A stretch of 64,000 bases of DNA from Lethocerus indicus (lineage: Eukaryota > Arthropoda > Insecta > Hemiptera > Belostomatidae). Shown in pieces: positions 61,970 to 64,000 of the stretch. The notes under the pieces were generated by a model. It was not told where the DNA came from and made no database searches. It saw only the letters and a list, made by a program, of their open reading frames with translations. Numbering within the stretch: position 1 is the stretch's first letter; every line of letters begins with the position of its first letter. The stretch spans positions 12,710,001 through 12,774,000 of the forward strand of contig JACDQD010000004.1 of assembly GCA_019843655.1 (NCBI GenBank), read 5' to 3'. Both the position numbers and the translations under genes were made by a program.

Positions 61970-62024
<55 letters not shown>
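61970..62024. repeat. (TA)n microsatellite upstream of CSN6
   Basis: About 27 TA units, ending some 250 bp before the CSN6 start codon. Confidence 0.96.
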
Positions 62025-62028
<4 letters not shown>

Positions 62029-62159
62029 AAGGTACATAAGTTAAGGAAATGTTTTCAATTACTGTTTTCCAAACGATTTTTAAATATGCAAGAAGCTAGA
62101 ATAATTATGATTTTTTCTTGTTTTATCCATATTATTCAATGACTTTAGGATATGTGTGG

Positions 62160-62271
62160 CACTGGCAGAGGTTAACCAAAGTGCTAAAACCGTAACCTCT
62201 CGCCGTAAACAAAGAAGGAATATATATTTATTACAATTTAGCGGCTTTGGAAACCGTCGAGCCGGGTGAAA
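62160..62271 (+). promoter_or_regulatory. CSN6: CSN6 upstream / 5' UTR region
   Basis: This is the sequence immediately before the CSN6 ATG. It contains a short inverted repeat (arms GGCAGAGGTTA at 62164 and TAACCTCTCGCC at 62193) and no obvious TATA box. Assignment as promoter or 5' UTR rests only on position. Confidence 0.3.
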
Positions 62272-64000
62272 ATGTCGGCTTTCCAGGACAATGTGATGGA
62301 GGTGGACGAAACTGGAAAAAATGTTATGGCATCTTCTGGCACGGTTGGAAGTGTTTCCCTTTCGCTTCACCCGTTGGTTATAATGAACATTTCAGAACAC
62401 TGGACTCGCATTCGAGCTCAAGAAGGACGGGCAAAACAAGGTATTTAATACATGCACTCTATTCCCCAGTATAATTGTATCTTTTTTCTCTATCAACATA
62501 TTGTACAGATTATAAAATCTAATAGATAACCAACAGAGGAAAACGGAGTCCTTTAGGTAATCATGTCAAATGATTATGCAGAAACAAGATAAAATATAAC
62601 ACTGCATAAATTTTCTAATGTGACAAAAGTTCTTATTGGTTGTAAATAAGCTGGACAATATCTGGCCTGTATTTGAGACATAATCCCTGTTCTGAATATC
62701 TATTTAGGTTGTTATAAAATGAAGAATATAATTACTTCACTATAACACAAAATAAAAGTATCATCCTATGTTACTTTCCTACTGAACCATTACTGCCTCC
62801 TTTGTGGATTTCTCGCAGGGTGGATATCGAACAAATGGATTTCTTCAAATATCTTGAGAATTAGCACAAAGTTGCAACCAAACAGTGCTTTTTGTACTCT
62901 GAAATTCAGTAAAATAATTATACTTCATGGGAACCACAAAGTTTTGTCACTCTTCAGCTATTTGGAGATACATTTGTGTGTAGATATTTTATTGTTTAAT
63001 TTTGTTTAAATGTTAGCAAAAAGATTCTCTACTGTATAAGGAATTGCCTTGAATCAGTATAATGGCCAGTATATGGTATGTCTTGTTAACTGTTTATAGA
63101 ATAATTTCACTATTAAGAATAATTTGTAATTTTCAAACATGAAACTTGTCTCTCTCCCCTCTTTCATTATAAACAGTCCATGTTTCTACTCATAGACATG
63201 TCATTTCAGTAGTTTCTACCCCTGAAGGAATAACCCATTTTGCTGAAATAGATCAGTCCAGTCTAACATTGATGTTGAATTTTGACTAATTATTATTGTT
63301 GAAATGTTTTTCAAAAATTGCAGGCATTTATTATTGTTTTAAAATGAATTAATTAGTTTGAGTTTATGATTGTTTGTTATAGTGTTCGGAGCGTTAATTG
63401 GAAAACAGAAAGGTAGAAACATTGAATTGATGAATTCATTTGAATTGATGTTCAGTTGCATCGGCGGTGAAATTATAATTGATAGAGAATATTACAATAC
63501 CAAGGAAGAACAATGTAAGTTATACAAAGCAGTATTGTATTAATATATTTGATAAGCTAATCAGAACAATTGAGACAATTTTTGTTATAAAATCATTAAC
63601 ATTTATGAAATGTATATTTCTTCGTATAAGCTAACATAACCCAAAAAGGAGTTATTCCATAAACTAACATAGAAAATACGGTTTTATTTTCTTTTGGTAT
63701 GTATTTAGAATACATTTAAAATTAAAGAAACAAGCGATTTATTTTAATTGGAAGTTAATAAATTAGTAATTACTTATTGTGTGTAATTTGTAGCATAATA
63801 TTAATTTTAATTTAAGTACTTTCAAAGGCAAATACTGTCTACTTTTGTGTTTCAGTTAAGCAGGTGTTTAGTGACATGGATTTCCTAGGTTGGTACACTA
63901 CAGGCGATGCCCCAGATGACAGTGATATTAAAGTACACAAACAGATATGCGAAATCAACGAAAGTCCTGTATTTTTGAAAGTGAATCCACAGGCCAGGCA
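62272..64000 (+). CDS. CSN6: COP9 signalosome subunit 6 (CSN6), 5' part; gene continues past window
   Basis: Joined exons 62272-62440, 63383-63514 and 63856-64000 encode the first 148 residues of a protein usually a little over 300 long. Both introns (942 and 341 bp) have GT/AG borders and restore one reading frame. Seen: [38 protein letters not shown], a [11 protein letters not shown] segment, and [12 protein letters not shown] followed by [10 protein letters not shown], in CSN6/MPN order. Known: CSN6 pairs with the catalytic subunit CSN5 in the complex that removes NEDD8 from cullins, and it is itself an MPN-minus protein. The catalytic JAMM HSH signature is absent, with WYTTG where active enzymes have WYHSHP. 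The start is the first ATG of the frame; codons 5' of it (GTG AAA) are non-ATG. C-terminal helices lie outside the window. Confidence 0.96.
63383..63514 (+). CDS. CSN6: CSN6 coding exon 2
   Basis: This 132-nt exon lies between a TTGTTATAG acceptor and a GTAAGT donor. Its first two bases complete a Val codon split by intron 1, and its last base starts a Phe codon completed in exon 3. It encodes the MPN strand-helix region [20 protein letters not shown] and the following [11 protein letters not shown]. Confidence 0.94.
63856..64000 (+). CDS. CSN6: CSN6 coding exon 3 (cut by window edge)
   Basis: The exon follows a TTTTGTGTTTCAG acceptor and reads [18 protein letters not shown], then a [18 protein letters not shown] stretch, and stays open to the last base. 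It covers the MPN loop where catalytic homologues carry metal-binding histidines; these are absent, as expected for CSN6. Confidence 0.94.

Larger units (their letters stand above)
59564..62159. other. AstCC 3' flank and AstCC-CSN6 interval
   Basis: Tandem poly-A signals (AATAAA 59903, 59915) suit the AstCC transcript end. The rest is AT-rich with two TA tracts. A 76-codon frame at 60646-60876 is unrecognised. Confidence 0.5.

Overview
This window is AT-rich eukaryotic nuclear DNA with introns, microsatellites, non-LTR retrotransposon remains and foldback repeats. The strongest taxonomic clue is a complete three-exon precursor for an allatostatin double-C (AstCC) neuropeptide at 53.6-59.6 kb, a gene found in insects and other arthropods. 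I read the window as an insect genome and cannot name the order.

Only two genes are secure, both on the + strand near the right end. AstCC spans 53637-59563: a signal peptide exon, a propeptide exon containing the family's conserved KRAALLLDR block, and a final exon encoding the C-terminal peptide that ends CYFNAVTCF. About 2.7 kb downstream begins CSN6 (62272 to beyond 64000), the non-catalytic MPN subunit of the COP9 signalosome, with three exons visible and the 3' part outside the window. The two genes are unrelated in function.

The left 53 kb holds no complete gene that I can recognise. Two possible coding exons are offered at low confidence: a terminal exon at 2705-3019 with a good branch point and acceptor, and a 17-codon first exon at 7400-7450 beginning MSRRKK with a strong donor. 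The rest looks intergenic or intronic, with CpG-rich blocks (about 9.07-9.54, 11.2-11.6, 12.4-13.05, 48.3-48.65 and 51.9-53.3 kb) set in AT-rich DNA.

Mobile and repetitive DNA: a frameshifted, internally deleted jockey-like reverse transcriptase at 13.75-14.41 kb; an A-rich relic of a non-LTR RNase H/C-terminal region at 15.6-16.35 kb; at least seven copies or fragments of one inverted-repeat (MITE/foldback-like) family, one carrying a 70-71 bp internal tandem array; a 105-bp tandem array at 1.87-2.23 kb whose unit resembles an inner part of that family; a second two-copy repeat (19.0 and 35.2 kb); and many TA, GA, CA/GT and poly-A tracts. A nearly perfect 38-bp hairpin at 12.82-12.93 kb is the most striking unexplained structure. 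I found no operon-like or defence-like multi-gene system.
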